64,000 bases of DNA, taken from assembly GCA_008704415.1 (NCBI GenBank), contig VXIS01000266.1, positions 1-64,000 on the forward strand, written 5' to 3'. The stretch comes from Sphaerosporella brunnea (Eukaryota; Ascomycota; Pezizomycetes; Pezizales; Pyronemataceae). The notes under the pieces are model-generated. The model was not told where the DNA came from. It ran no database searches and worked only from the letters and a program-made list of their open reading frames with translations. Positions 12,123-23,683 of this stretch are shown piece after piece (the first letter of the stretch is position 1; the number at the start of each line of letters is the position of its first letter). The translations under genes were made by a program, and so were the position numbers.

Positions 12123-13165
12123 GTCTTCTCGGCGGCGCGTTGCGGTGGTGGTGGTGGTGGTGGTGGCGGGGGAGCGGGGTGCTCGAAAGTTGCGGTGGAT
12201 GGTTGATTGAGGTTGGGAGATTGGGGGTGCGTGTTGTTGGTTGTTGTGAGCATTGTTGTTGTTTGTTGCGAGGGCGTTGCCATCGCAACGACGGCCCGCG
12301 GCATGCGATTATGTCAGCGCCCAAGCGTTATCTGATCAGGATCTCATCTGATCTTATCTGATCGGTTGCCAATCGATAACCCCCAGCCGCCGATTCAACG
12401 TTGCAACGCGTGAGAAGCTGTGGGTCGTCGTGCAGAGGAAAGCCAGATTCACGACGTTCCCTGATAACCGTGTGCCGTAGCAGGCGAGCAAACATCTGCG
12501 CTGCCCACAGCCCCATTGCAATCCGACGACATCTGAGCGACCATTCTCCTCGTGAAGTGACCGTTTGACAGCCGAACGACAGATCTGCGTGTATCTCTTT
12601 CTTCACGTACAGCAAGCAATCGCATTGAAGGTTGTTGGGCCATCGGCGGTGGTATGCGGCCATCACAACAGGCGTCGGAAATGTCCACAATGCCTCCGAC
12701 ATCTCGGTTTCCTGGTCCTGGTACCCTCTGCCGTAGTGCACTGGCAGCCGGCCGGCCGAACCCAGAGCCCCGCTGCACTGTCTGTTGACCTGCGGCATCA
12801 GCCGCATCGCGCTTCGGCACGTAAACACCGCCCGCGTGGTGTCGTTGAATGATAAACAATAGAGCAGGCTTCCGAGGCGATGGGCATTGCCTACGCAGGG
12901 CAAGAATAGGCAGCTTTTCGGTTGCCGGCCATGTACCAGCGACAGGGCCAGCAGCAAGCATTACCGTTGATCTGCATTGCACATTTTCGATGAATTTGTA
13001 CTCTGAGGAACCCTGGATGCGCGCAGACGAGGCATGTTTACTGCACTATATTTGCTAGCATGCGGAACTCTACGCGACACCCGCTGTGTTGCATCGCACG
13101 TTTGAATGCGCGCGTTGAAAGAGAACCCGCAATGTATCGAAAACTTTGTACCACATTAGGCCCAC
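12123..13165. other. Right-arm stretch without recognisable genes
   Basis: Mirror of 7559-8601. It has the reverse complement of the CCA run and the GATA-like direct repeat, and no supportable gene. Confidence 0.6.
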
Positions 13166-13674
13166 ATGCCAATCCAAGCCGCCCTTGGCAGGCTTCGAGA
13201 TGGCAGACCCGGCCCCCGGACTAGGGTTAGTGTTACCCTGAGGTGCCAAGCGATCGCACGACCTGAAAATACGCCGCGAGCTGCGGGCTGCACAGCCGAA
13301 TTCCGATGGGTCGCAGGCCACGACGACGTCCCCGGCAACGAGCATGCCGACAAACAGGCCCAAGATGCCGCAGAGCGCCGGCGCGCGGCTGCAGCTTTAG
13401 GTGTGCTGATGACGACCGGCCTGTGTCGCCAGAGCCACGGCCCAGGCAAAGCGACGAAACCGCGTTGCATCAGCTGAGAACCACTGCGCCAAGAGCTACT
13501 ACAAGGTCACGGCGGGCTAAGCCAACCACCGTAGCGGCCCGTTCTTCAAGTTCTGCAAGCGGTGGAAGTGTGAGCAAATGGTGCTGTGGAAAGCGGTCAA
13601 GGACCCCCATCAAAGAGGGCGGTGGAACGAAGCGCTGGCCATCCACCCCCGGTTGCTGCCCTGCTGGCGGATGA
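13166..13674 (+). pseudogene. LINE-type RNase H fragment (right-arm copy)
   Basis: Mirror copy of the fragment at 7050-7481. One extra base near 13248 joins the frame to upstream sequence, giving one longer open frame that includes the WVAGH and GNEHAD motifs. A substitution changes AKD to AQD after that motif. The frame still breaks near 13477. It is a remnant, not a gene. Confidence 0.7.
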
Positions 13675-16600
13675 CAGGTGCACGGAGGCGGTTTTGGAGT
13701 TCCTTCGCGCGACAAAAATTGGCTGCTGGCGCGACAAGGTCGTCATGTAAAGACGTCCATCTTCTAGTCGTGTAAACGCATCTCCTTTGCTCTGCTTCGT
13801 CCATTTTCTCAGAAGGGCCGCAGGCCCTGTTAGACGGTACCCAGAGACTCTGGGGGTAGCGTAGTCTCTTCTCTTCTACTGAGGTCATGGCCGCAAGCGG
13901 CCGAATACAACATGATTAAAACGAACACTCCATGTTTCACTCTGTTTTGACAACTTCATGATCACCCGCGCTACTGGGGAGCACTCACTTATCGCCTGAT
14001 CAACGCCGCGTTTTTTTACCGCGTTGCTTAACGCGACACTGCGCTTCGCTTAGATTGTTAAGCGCCGGCGGTAAGGCGATGCGATGCCATGCATGCTGCA
14101 ACGCTAGTTATGCGGTTGGTTCTCATTGCCCAGCCACACTTACGTCTCGCGACGTTTTCCGTGGAGCTGGTCCGTACAATTCAACTGCACGGAGGTTTTC
14201 CCCGCCGATGGTTTGTTTGACACCCCACAGTGGTTGTTTTGCCGCTTTTGAGGGGCCGCTTTGCAAACTGCCCGTATCTGAGATGACCACGCAGGTTCGT
14301 ATTGTTTCACGTACATCAGCTCCGGTTTGACTGTCGATGCGTGGTTTGACTTTGTTTTGCGTGTTATGGGAATGATGCTTTGCGAGCACTGAAGAATTTT
14401 GCGGTCAGAAATTGGGGGGCCGGTGGAGCTCGTCCACAAGATATGGCGTATGAACCCCGTTGCTACCTCTCATCCAGTGAAGCACACGAGCTCCAGACGA
14501 GACTGACACTGATCGAGACATGTCGACAACTGTCGAGACCGCTCGAGAATGGCGAGACTGACCGAGAATGACGGCGGCCTCGCGAGACCAGGCGAGACCC
14601 GGCGAGAATCTCTCCGGCGCGGGAGAGCATCCAGGCCGGGTCATGCGCCCTGGTGCACCTAAATGGGCGAGGAACATAACAACAATGCAATTGCAGGCAC
14701 AATCCTTGTACAATAGCAATCTGTGTACCAGCCGCTCGACATGAAACATTTCATCGGTCGTCCTCCACCGAATCACTGTGCACTGGCAACGACTGAATCA
14801 AACCCTGGAACGCCCAGCTTCCGCCATGCGCGCAACGTGATAAGGGCCTGAAGAGTCTCGGGGGCTATGCGAGCTTGATGGAATTCTTGAGCGTTCCATG
14901 CAGCGGAGCAGAGCCGTTCCGCCGCCGCTGTGGAAGCTAGACCGCGGCGTCAGCATCCACACAACCAGATCGGACGACGGGCTGCCGGCACGGGGACTCC
15001 ACTGGAAGGTTTTTATACCGGCTCCATGCCGCCTACAGCCTCGCGAACCCAACTCTCTTCCCAGTTATTCTCAACGTGAGTGATTTTAATCTGGGGGGTC
15101 CGAAAACAAACAAACATAATATACCGACTGGGTCATAACTCCAGAGTACCGGGCCACGGTTCCAGCCACCATCCGGTGCTGTCCGCTTCCATGCTCATCA
15201 CCGCCAGTATTGGAGACTTTGAGAGGGCCCCACTCGTGGGCCCCAAACCGCATCGCACAGCTGATATAAACACCGTAACAGCTGGGCGAAGCCAGCCCGG
15301 GCCCTGCTGTGCCTGTTTTGTGCTGTCGAGCGGCGTGGAGTGTGGAGTAGTGAGGCGGGGAGGGTTTACCTCCTCGAGCGTTCTGGCGAACAATAACAAC
15401 ATCTTCTTCTCCCTTCTCTTGCCACCCTCTGATCGGATCGCCCACTCAAACCCTCGCGTGCGCACCTCGCCTTCAGATCGTGCATCAACATATACCCTGG
15501 TTCCCTGATAGGTTTTTAAAATAAGATGATCGTTGCATAGCTCTGCTTGCGATGGTGGGGCGGTGGAAGGTAGAACGTAGTATTGTGTGTTCAGGGTCAA
15601 TTTTGATTATTTGTTTTCACTGTACAACACTCGCTACAATTGTCATTCCCACCAACCCTCGCCATCAGAACCCGCCATCATGCTGCACACCAGAGCTGGC
15701 TCAGGCCGATCCTCCGCCCTTAGCTCGTGTCCGTTACTAGGTCCGATCGGGGAATAGCCTTCTCAGCAACAGTTGGGGCGTATAGGACACAGTTCGGCCC
15801 CTCAGGGGTTGTGGAATTACACCAGAAGGTGTCTCAAGCAAACGCGAGACAATTCCCGCCGCCTGCATCTGTCCGACACTTACATAGGTTTGTGTACAAT
15901 ACCAGTCAGTACATGATGTCCTGCACGCACACCGGTGCGTAACGCTAGAGGTTGAGCGTTTATGGGTCAAGTATTGCAGAGCTCACATGAAAGGCAATAC
16001 CTTTTGGAAATGCGATATGCCAATCAGGATATCCTTGCGTAAAAACGGGTTGGGGACAATGAGGGCGCAAAGACAGAAATAATTCATTGCATCGGAATTT
16101 GTGCGACAAAACTGCCTAACCATCGCGGTGAAGGTTTGTGGGGGGTGAGCGGAGGTCAATTATGCCTTTCGCTGTCGACCATCCTGCGACCATGCCGCCT
16201 GTCAAGCCAATCGGTTGCAATGTTTCCAATTCGACGGGTTGCGTTTTGCGCCTTCACCCCGCAACCGGGCTGTCTGGAGGAGTCAAACATGCACGGGAAC
16301 ACTGGATGGGATGCATGCAAAACCCTCCCCTGCTGACTGTGTACCAAGGCCAAACTCCAGGTTCTCGCCCATGGTTGACTACGTATCAATGGCAATCGAA
16401 ACACGGCGTCCATCGACATTTAGACAGCCCGGCTACATCCGCCTGATACGATCCTGCTTATTCCACCTGCGAAGTACAAGGAGCTCCAAGCGGTTAAAGA
16501 AATGGGTGACGCAATGAACAAAGCTAGCATCACGAATATGGTCCTGCTGAGGTGCAGACATGGCCGAACGAGACAAACAGCCAGGATTCAAGGAATTCCT

Positions 16601-18853
16601 GGAAATTGAGAGTATCGAGATCCTGCGCGCGAAACGATTGAACACGAACAAGTAACCAGCGAGGCCACGATGTGGTGCATGTGGCGCCGCCGTCGAGAGC
16701 TAAACCACGTCGCCTGTCATCTCCACCAGCCCTAGTGAGTGGCGTGCTTCCGATTCGATGGCGAAGTCGGTGATGCCGGTGATACAAACCCGCGCCAGCG
16801 CCGCCCAAAATCGTGGCAACCACTGGCAGCACTGTTGCTGATGGCCGCACACCCGGGCAGGTTGAACAAACGGCACGTCTAAATTGACCGCGGTCGCTGC
16901 AGCTGGTACACAGCGAGGTGAATCGACGGTTGAACAAGACCGGGGCAGGCCGCGGGTTTTCCAAGGCGTAGCGGTTGGGAAACCCCCAGGCACCGAGATT
17001 TTGGAAGGATCTCGTTTCGGGCAAAGCACCTCATACGTAGCTGCAGCGGTGTTTTTAGAAACCGCAAAGGTCGTGTCTACCACACATTGACATGTCTACA
17101 CCTGAGCTGCCATACGTTTGGCTTTCGATGTGACATCGCGCACTTTCAATGTCCGCGAGCGTCGCGGCGCCGATCTCACCCGGCTCTCGGCCACCTCCCC
17201 CCAACCCGAAGCTGTTCGCTCACTCACTGCGGCGCCTATCATTAAGGAAGGTTAATCACGTCACGGTTCCTCGCGCTGCGAACCGGAAGTGCTCACACAG
17301 CTGGCCCGATCAAATCTGCGTGAAGTTGCTCCGTGGGTTCCAGCATTCAGCGCGGGCAGGTCAGCGGGGCGGCCAGACAAAGTCACTCGCCAAAGCCGCG
17401 GTATATGATATCTACGCAAACGAACACGCGATGTGAGAGCCGGGACACTGGCCGTGCTGGTGGGGCCGCATTCGGACAGCCACCTTTGCCTGTCGCCAAG
17501 CGTTTTTCTATTGCATATAGCAGCAGTTTCAACGGCGGGTCTCACCGAAACAGCGCTGGGGACGAAATGATTCCCGTTGCGCCCAGTGCCGCGCAACTGC
17601 AACCCACGGCCCGCAAATGCGGATCGCCATGCCGCACGATGCGATCGTCACTGCCGAAGGCGAGTTACATCCATCCTATATATAACGACCAAGGCCATGT
17701 GTTTCTGCCCTGCAGTAGGCGGCCAGCGACGTTGTTCATTTATCTCGACAATCTCGGCGACCCGTAGACTGCAGGCCACACGATGAAGTTGCGGATCGAC
17801 GCTGTGTCTGCGGGTGATGTTGCATCTCTTTTCGGAAATGAGACGCATGGCTGCAGGACTCGATGACGATGATGATGATGGTCGTTGCGTCGTTGGAGCT
17901 GGCGGCAGTCCTCGCCGCTGTGGGGGTGGGACGCGCGGGTGCGGGAAATCAGCTTTCGCCGATAGACCTGCGAATGAACCGGTGGACGAAGTACCCGCTG
18001 CCGGCGTGGAACACAAGCTGCCAAGCGACTGCAAACGATTCGTGGCGATGCGGCATCCTGTGCGATACGTGTTCAATCTGGCCGTCATATTCAGTCTCGC
18101 ATAGCTGCCGTTCAAACGTGGTACAGCTGAGAAATAAACACTGTGTTCCACATGCTCCACCATCCACAGCCCACAGGCGGCAAGAACCCCCGCCAGCCAT
18201 TGCATATGTATCACGCGTCTTGACATTCATCACGTCTGCATTGCCCAGCGTAGTTCCCTCTCGCTGCAGGCCTTGGGTCGACATTCGGCCACTAACTCGT
18301 CGCGGGCAAACCGTTTTTGGTTTCTGTTCATCATCATTTTACTCTTGAGAGATACCCCTTTCGCTGCCCGGCTACCATAGTTGTCTCGCTCGCCCACTAG
18401 CCTACATATCTCCGACTGGCACAAACCCTCACTTGCGGCGCATCCAGTGGGGACTAGACACGCTCCCATATGTACAATCGAACCAATTGTGGTCACAAGC
18501 TGTCATTGCCTGTTCAGTACTCTGTCGCGCCCAGACTTGACTGAGCTATGGCAGGACGACCTGCAGAGCGGCCGGGCCCGTGAGGAAGACTCAATGCTCG
18601 TCCATAACGTGACGTAGTGCAGCACCCGGGCCCCAGCATACACCTGGATGCGCTGAGATGGATATTTGCACCAGATATAGCTTAACAGTAGCGATACCTC
18701 AGTGAACAAACCACATGCAACCCCACAGCACATGCCATCCGCCGATTCTCAGGTGGTGCGTCCCCTCATTGGACCAGTGGGTGAACATAATGGCTGGGGC
18801 GTACACCCCACAAGCCGCCCAGGTTTGCACCATAATAAGCTCATGAAGCCATG
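13675..18853. other. Right-arm stretch without recognisable genes
   Basis: Mirror of about 1870-7049. No domain or splice structure could be recognised in any frame. It contains the decamer array at 14498-14607 and a TCATCG/GATGATG trinucleotide run near 17857-17880. Confidence 0.6.
14498..14607. repeat. Degenerate decamer array (right-arm copy)
   Basis: Reverse-complement copy of the TCTCG array, read here as CGAGA at the same 10-bp steps. No difference from the left arm was seen. Confidence 0.7.
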
Positions 18854-18871
18854 AAAAAAAAAAAAAAAAAA
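18854..18871. repeat. A18 run present only in right arm
   Basis: Eighteen A follow ATG at 18851; the equivalent point of the left arm (about 1867-1869) has only two. This 16-nt expansion is the largest difference between the arms and accounts for the coordinate shift in the outer arm. Confidence 0.9.
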
Positions 18872-18921
18872 CACAGAGGAAAACGACCTTGGGCACACGC
18901 GGAAATACGTATCCGCGTTCA

Positions 18922-20377
18922 GCGTCCTTGGATGACATTTTGATCTACTCGGATACCCTGGAAGAGCACCAAGACCACCTCCGACAGGTCTTTCGTCGGC
19001 TTTCGGAAGCCGGGCTGCACCTCAAGCCAGAGAAATGCGAGTTTCACCAACGGGAGGTCAAGTATCTCGGACTGATTATCGGCATCGACGGCATACGGAT
19101 GGACCCGGACAAGGTCAAAGTAGTGAGAGCTTGGCCAACCCCGGAGAAGCTGAAGGACGTCAGAGCCTTCCTTGGATTTGCCAATTTCTACCGTCGATTC
19201 ATACGCTCCTACTCACAGGTAGTGCGGCCACTCACCCGTCTGACTCAGAAGGACGTGCCATTTCAATGGACCAAGACCGAGCAGGAAGCCTTCGACAGCC
19301 TGAAGACGTCCTTCACCACCGCTCCAGGGCTCCGCCGCTTTGAGCACGACCGTGACGTCGTCGTTGAGACCAACGCCTCTGACTACGTCTCCGCTGGCAT
19401 CCTATCACAATACGACGATGACGGCGTCCTCCACCCTGTTGTGTACTTCTCTAAGAAGCATTCCCCTGCAGAATGCAACTACGAGATCTACGACAAGGAG
19501 TTAATGGATATCGTTCGGGCTTTTGAGGAATGGCGACCGGAACTCCAATCCCTGGAGAATCCAATCCAGGTGCTCACCGATCACAAGAACTTGGAGTATT
19601 TTACGACCACCAAGCTCCTGAATCGACGTCAAGCCCGTTGGTCTCAGTTCCTGTCGCAGTTCAACTTCAAGATCGTCTACCGTCCTGGGAAGTCCGGTGG
19701 GAAGCCGGACTCACTAACTCGCAGATCAGGAGATCTGCCTAAGGAGGGGTATGAGCGGAGGACTGAAAATTTTTCCGTCGTCATAAAGCCCCACCAGATC
19801 GTCCACCTCCTGGCCGATGGCCCGCCGGCACAGCCTCCACCACCCCTAGGAGACGAAGCAGTGACACTTGCCCGCCTGTTCCAAGAAGCTTACGATGCGG
19901 ACCCGTTTCCGTCTCAGGTCCTTCGGATGTTGCAAGACGGAGTCCGCCATAGTCGCCGGATCACGTTGGCAGAATGTGCCCAAGAAGGAAATCGTCTCAC
20001 CTATAGAGGTAAGCTTTACGTGCCCGAATACGAGCCCCTCCGGCTGCATCTGATGCAACAACACCACGATGCCCCCGTCGCTGGCCACCCAGCAAGATCC
20101 AAAACGTTGGAGCTGCTTTGCCGTACCTACCATTGGCCAAAGATGCGGCAGGACGTGGAACGGTATGTCCGCAACTGCCATGTCTGCCAACGCTCTCGGA
20201 CCGGTCGTCACGCTCCTTACGGCATCTTACGACCCCTCCCGATCCCGGAACGTCCTTGGCAGGACATCTCAATGGATTTCGTCACTGGGCTCCTGTGGTC
20301 ACAAGGCTGCGATGCTATTTGGGTTGTGGTCGACCGCCTTACGAAGGAACGTCACCTGACTCCTTGCCGGACCAATG
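18922..20377 (+). pseudogene. Ty3/gypsy pol fragment (right-arm copy)
   Basis: Identical in translation to the fragment at 362-1817: partial reverse transcriptase from LDDILIYSD, RNase H with the Asp-to-Asn change in ETNASD, and integrase zinc finger (HHDAPVAGH ... CHVCQ) through LTPCRTN. There are no LTRs. After the integrase start it fuses to antisense SDR pseudogene sequence, giving an artificial C-terminal tail up to 20469. Confidence 0.9.
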
Positions 20378-21110
20378 TTGTTGTGCTTGTCGAGGTTGCC
20401 AATACGGCCCATGAGGGTCCTCTCATTCCAGAGCACCTTCTACTCATCCAGAGTTGGCCCCAAATTTAACGACATATCCATGTACCCAGGAGAACTTGTG
20501 TTGACACGGTTGTTCTGGTGCTCCAATTTGGATGCAAACAACATTCTGAGCATGATGACGCCAGTTTTTGACGCGTTGTAGCACGATTGCAGGTGTGGCT
20601 AGTTGACGATGTGCCCGCTCATTGAGTTGATGAAGACTATGAATGCACCAATGCATGCGGTGATTCTGGTGGCGCCCACGGCCAGGGAGCAGTTCACTGT
20701 GCCGCGAAGGCTGATGCTGACGAGGCCGCGGATCACGGTGACATGATAGGATTGAGCGAGGCGGTTGCAGCTGGTGACAAATTTTTATTCTCCATCATGA
20801 GCAAAGACAGAAGGGACTTCCTTGGCGCGTCCAGTGGCCGCGACAAGCACGTTGATATGACCAAACTGCTTGATTGTTGGGTTGACCGTTTGCCTGAGCA
20901 GACAGCTTGGCAACAAAGTCATAGTGTTGCCACTTCATGACATCAAAGATGACGACCGCCTTGAGGTTGACGTTTCTCAGCGCTTCGACGATGTTATGCC
21001 CCAGTCCGAGAGCTGCGCCGGAAACAATGTCAGCATGTAACGTTCAAGTCGGGGATTTGTGCTTTCCCAGTAACAACTGCGACCTTGCCATCGAGAGTGA
21101 ACTTGATTTT
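20378..21110 (-). pseudogene. Short-chain dehydrogenase pseudogene (right copy, nearly complete)
   Basis: Read on the minus strand from about 21110, the sequence gives FTLDGKVAVVTG, then GAALGLGHNIVEAL (the Gly-rich NAD(P) motif TGxxxGxG is split by 47 nt that look like a decayed intron), LKAVVIFDV (end of beta-2), FGHINVLVAATG (NNAG region), INSMSGHIVN, YNASK (catalytic) and RVNTSSPGYMDMSLN. This is the full order of a classical fungal SDR, probably polyol/sugar metabolism. It carries stop codons (after HDGE, after HIVN, and after TLDE), a frameshift near 20880 and lost splice sites. Only the part up to 20738 is inside the visible palindrome; 20739-21110 is single-copy here. Confidence 0.75.
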
Positions 21111-23600
21111 ACCTAACCCTAACACTAACTACAACCCATAAGACGTCACCCACGGCACGCACTGCAGACTACGTGGGCAAGGATTCACCATGTAAGGACC
21201 CAAGGCGCTCGGCCCAGCACGCCGAACAATAATGTCTGCGGTCGGAACGATATTGAAATCTTTTCACTTGGTCTGACCTGCACGTACGCTTGCGTGGAGA
21301 GCGCCATAGAAGCATGCAACTGGCGGTCAGTAGGGGGTTTTTTGCGGGTAGATTGGAAACACGATAGCTGGGTACAAACGGGGCGAGATACCTTCCCGTC
21401 TTCGCTTCGTGGCGGTTGACACGCACTCTGCTGAAAATCGAGATTATCAATTAGTAGAGCTTAGAGCCTGCAACGTCGTGGTTATGATGAGCTTGTTGAT
21501 GCCATCAGAATAGTTTGCTAGATGCCAGATGAAGGACACAAACCTCGCATTCCTCAGTTAAAGGCTGCGAGGTTGATGGCGCTCCACATCCACGGAACAC
21601 GCGTTGTGACACGACTTGTTGGGTCCGCGACTTGTGGCTGGCCACATGGATGCACACTGGTAGTTATGACGAGGCAATTGAACCCATCAGCCAAGCCCTT
21701 GGTCTATGCTGCGGCGACTTACTGAGTGCATATGCTTGTTTCTCAAGCCATGCGTAACAGGCGGGGCGGACCTCAGGAGCTGTGACTGCTAGAGGCTAGG
21801 TGATACTGACATATCTGGCGTTCAGTGGTTTCCAGGCCGCGAGCCGCAGGGCAGGGTGGTTGCGTCTGTCCAGCGGATTCGTGACCGGCTTCTGGCGGTG
21901 CCGGGGTCCCAATAGTTTGGTCAGTCCGGCTTTCAACCTCCCCGGAACCGGACTGTTTGAAACGGGCTTTCGAAATTACGCTCCATTTGGATCACAGATT
22001 TTCAAGCGAGACGCAGGTGTCTACAGGGCCTGTTCAAGGCAAGAAAATTCCCGTGTCCACAGGGCCCGCCCGGTACCTCACCAATCATTGCACTAACAAA
22101 CAGGACAGGACGACATAAAGAAATTATATGGCCATTTCCGCGGCCCGCTGTTCCAAATCAACCAGCATTGCTTCGACTAGGGGAACCTGAGAGCTCGCCA
22201 CATAAACCAATTGTTCCCTCGCTAAAGATTGCAGATGTTCGATCGCTTCAATGACATCGTCACCCAGCTTAGAGCGAGATTTCCGAAATCACGAAAAAAA
22301 TACGTAGTTTTCCCCAGTAAAATTCACCATGAGGGGCAAGATGCCGTCTGCCATGCCCTTTCGGTCGCACGAATCTTGAATCTTTCAGCATCACGTCAGA
22401 ACGTTAAATCTGCTACGAACTCCTGCTCATCTCCGTGGTGCAGTGATTGTCTGCTGCCAACGGCAAAAGTGCGGCGGATCAACAAGAATTTTGATTGCCA
22501 CTGGCACCGCGCATTTTTGTCAACCGCAGGGAGAGGCCGACCATGACGACGATCTGCGCTTTTGGCGTCCGCCTGGATGATCGGGCCCGGCCGGCACCTA
22601 TGAGATATCCAGGCTTTGTGAACATTGGCCCAAACCCATCAGGTTGCACCAACCGTCGGTTCGAGCTGACCCACTCTATCGGGCCCCGTTTGGACTGGTG
22701 GGCGATCGGACTGTTGGGACTCCTGCTGAGGGTACCGGCGGCGACACCTCGTGATGTCTAAAATGCTCGAATGACGCGAGTCCGACCCGAGCTCAACCAT
22801 TTTTGATTGCACGGACTCGAGCATGAAAATGAATAGACTTGAGCCGGCTGGTCCTCGCCGCTCGAGTTTTGTGCTCGAGCTGGCTCCGCTCGTGCGCCGC
22901 ACTATACCACAGCGACGTCCTTGGAGAGATCAATTACACTTATGGTGGTGGCAGCTAACCATTATAAAGCATGGTAGCGACCCCCGAAACAATTCTCGTT
23001 CAAAACAATGGTGTTATGATTCAACGTTTAACGGATGGCATAGCTATCACTGAGTCTGCGTCATTGGAACAGGTGATGGGGCATCAACGGTGTACACTGA
23101 GGGAATCATCACAGCTGCTGGATTCTCTGGGACGATTGCACAGGTCTGGTAGGATGGCCGTGACTGTTGAGTTACTCTATGGAATAACCGAGTATAAACT
23201 CTGTCAGGAACGTAGTTAGATTGGGGTTTGAGGCTAGCGCGCCAAGCCGTTACTGCACCTTAAGTGCTGTAACGACGCGTCTAGCTCTTCACCTTTAATA
23301 TAACCTCTTCACCCGCACCTCAGTGTCAGCTGCGTACAACCTTGCTTCAACAGTGACGCCCTCGTGCCAGGGAAAATATCTTTCAAGTAGCAAAGGCTTC
23401 CAGCGAAGGGCAATTTTTCCACTGCTGTATATTAGAATTCACCACAGAAGCAGATATTTGCACAAAAACAGAGCAAGGTATTAATTCAAGGACCGACGCA
23501 ACATATTCCTTCAGTAGCCACAGTTGACGCCCTACGACGACACACAACGAAACACGATGGGAGTGCACCAAGAGGTCGATCAACGAAACGAGAAGGTCAT
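21111..23600. other. Stretch without supportable genes
   Basis: About 2.5 kb with no recognisable domain. A short minus-strand frame at about 22117-22265 reads as a regular helical peptide (IEAIEHLQSLAREQLVYVA) ending in a stop and could be a terminal exon, but I found no partner exon. Around 22810-22890 CTCGAG palindromes cluster. Confidence 0.5.
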
Positions 23601-23683
23601 TCCGGAAATAGTTCCATTGGGTGAGAGATTCCAGGCGATGTCCATGGCTGTATAATTGGACACATCGACCTGAACGGACACCG

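Larger units (their letters stand above)
1..20738. repeat. Giant inverted repeat (palindrome), arms about 10.35 kb
   Basis: Sequence from 1 to 10351 is repeated as its reverse complement from 10372 to 20738. Mirrored reading frames have coordinate sums of 20723-20724 over most of the arms and 20739 at the outer end. The change to 20739 is explained by a 16-nt A insertion at 18854-18871. Other differences seen are single-base indels near 3609, near 7205, 7222, 7252 and 7480, a C8/C9 run near 9008, and one substitution near 7371. All other mirrored translations are identical, so identity is above 99.9 percent. The left arm runs into the window edge, so the palindrome may be longer. Either a recent fold-back duplication or a chimeric assembly could give this structure. 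Confidence 0.97.

Noticed and set aside
21107..21134. Telomere-like CCTAACCCTAACACTAAC
   Set aside because: Only about two imperfect units, lying just upstream of the SDR exon where decayed intron sequence is expected; not evidence for a chromosome end. A single similar stretch at 7488-7503 is also isolated.
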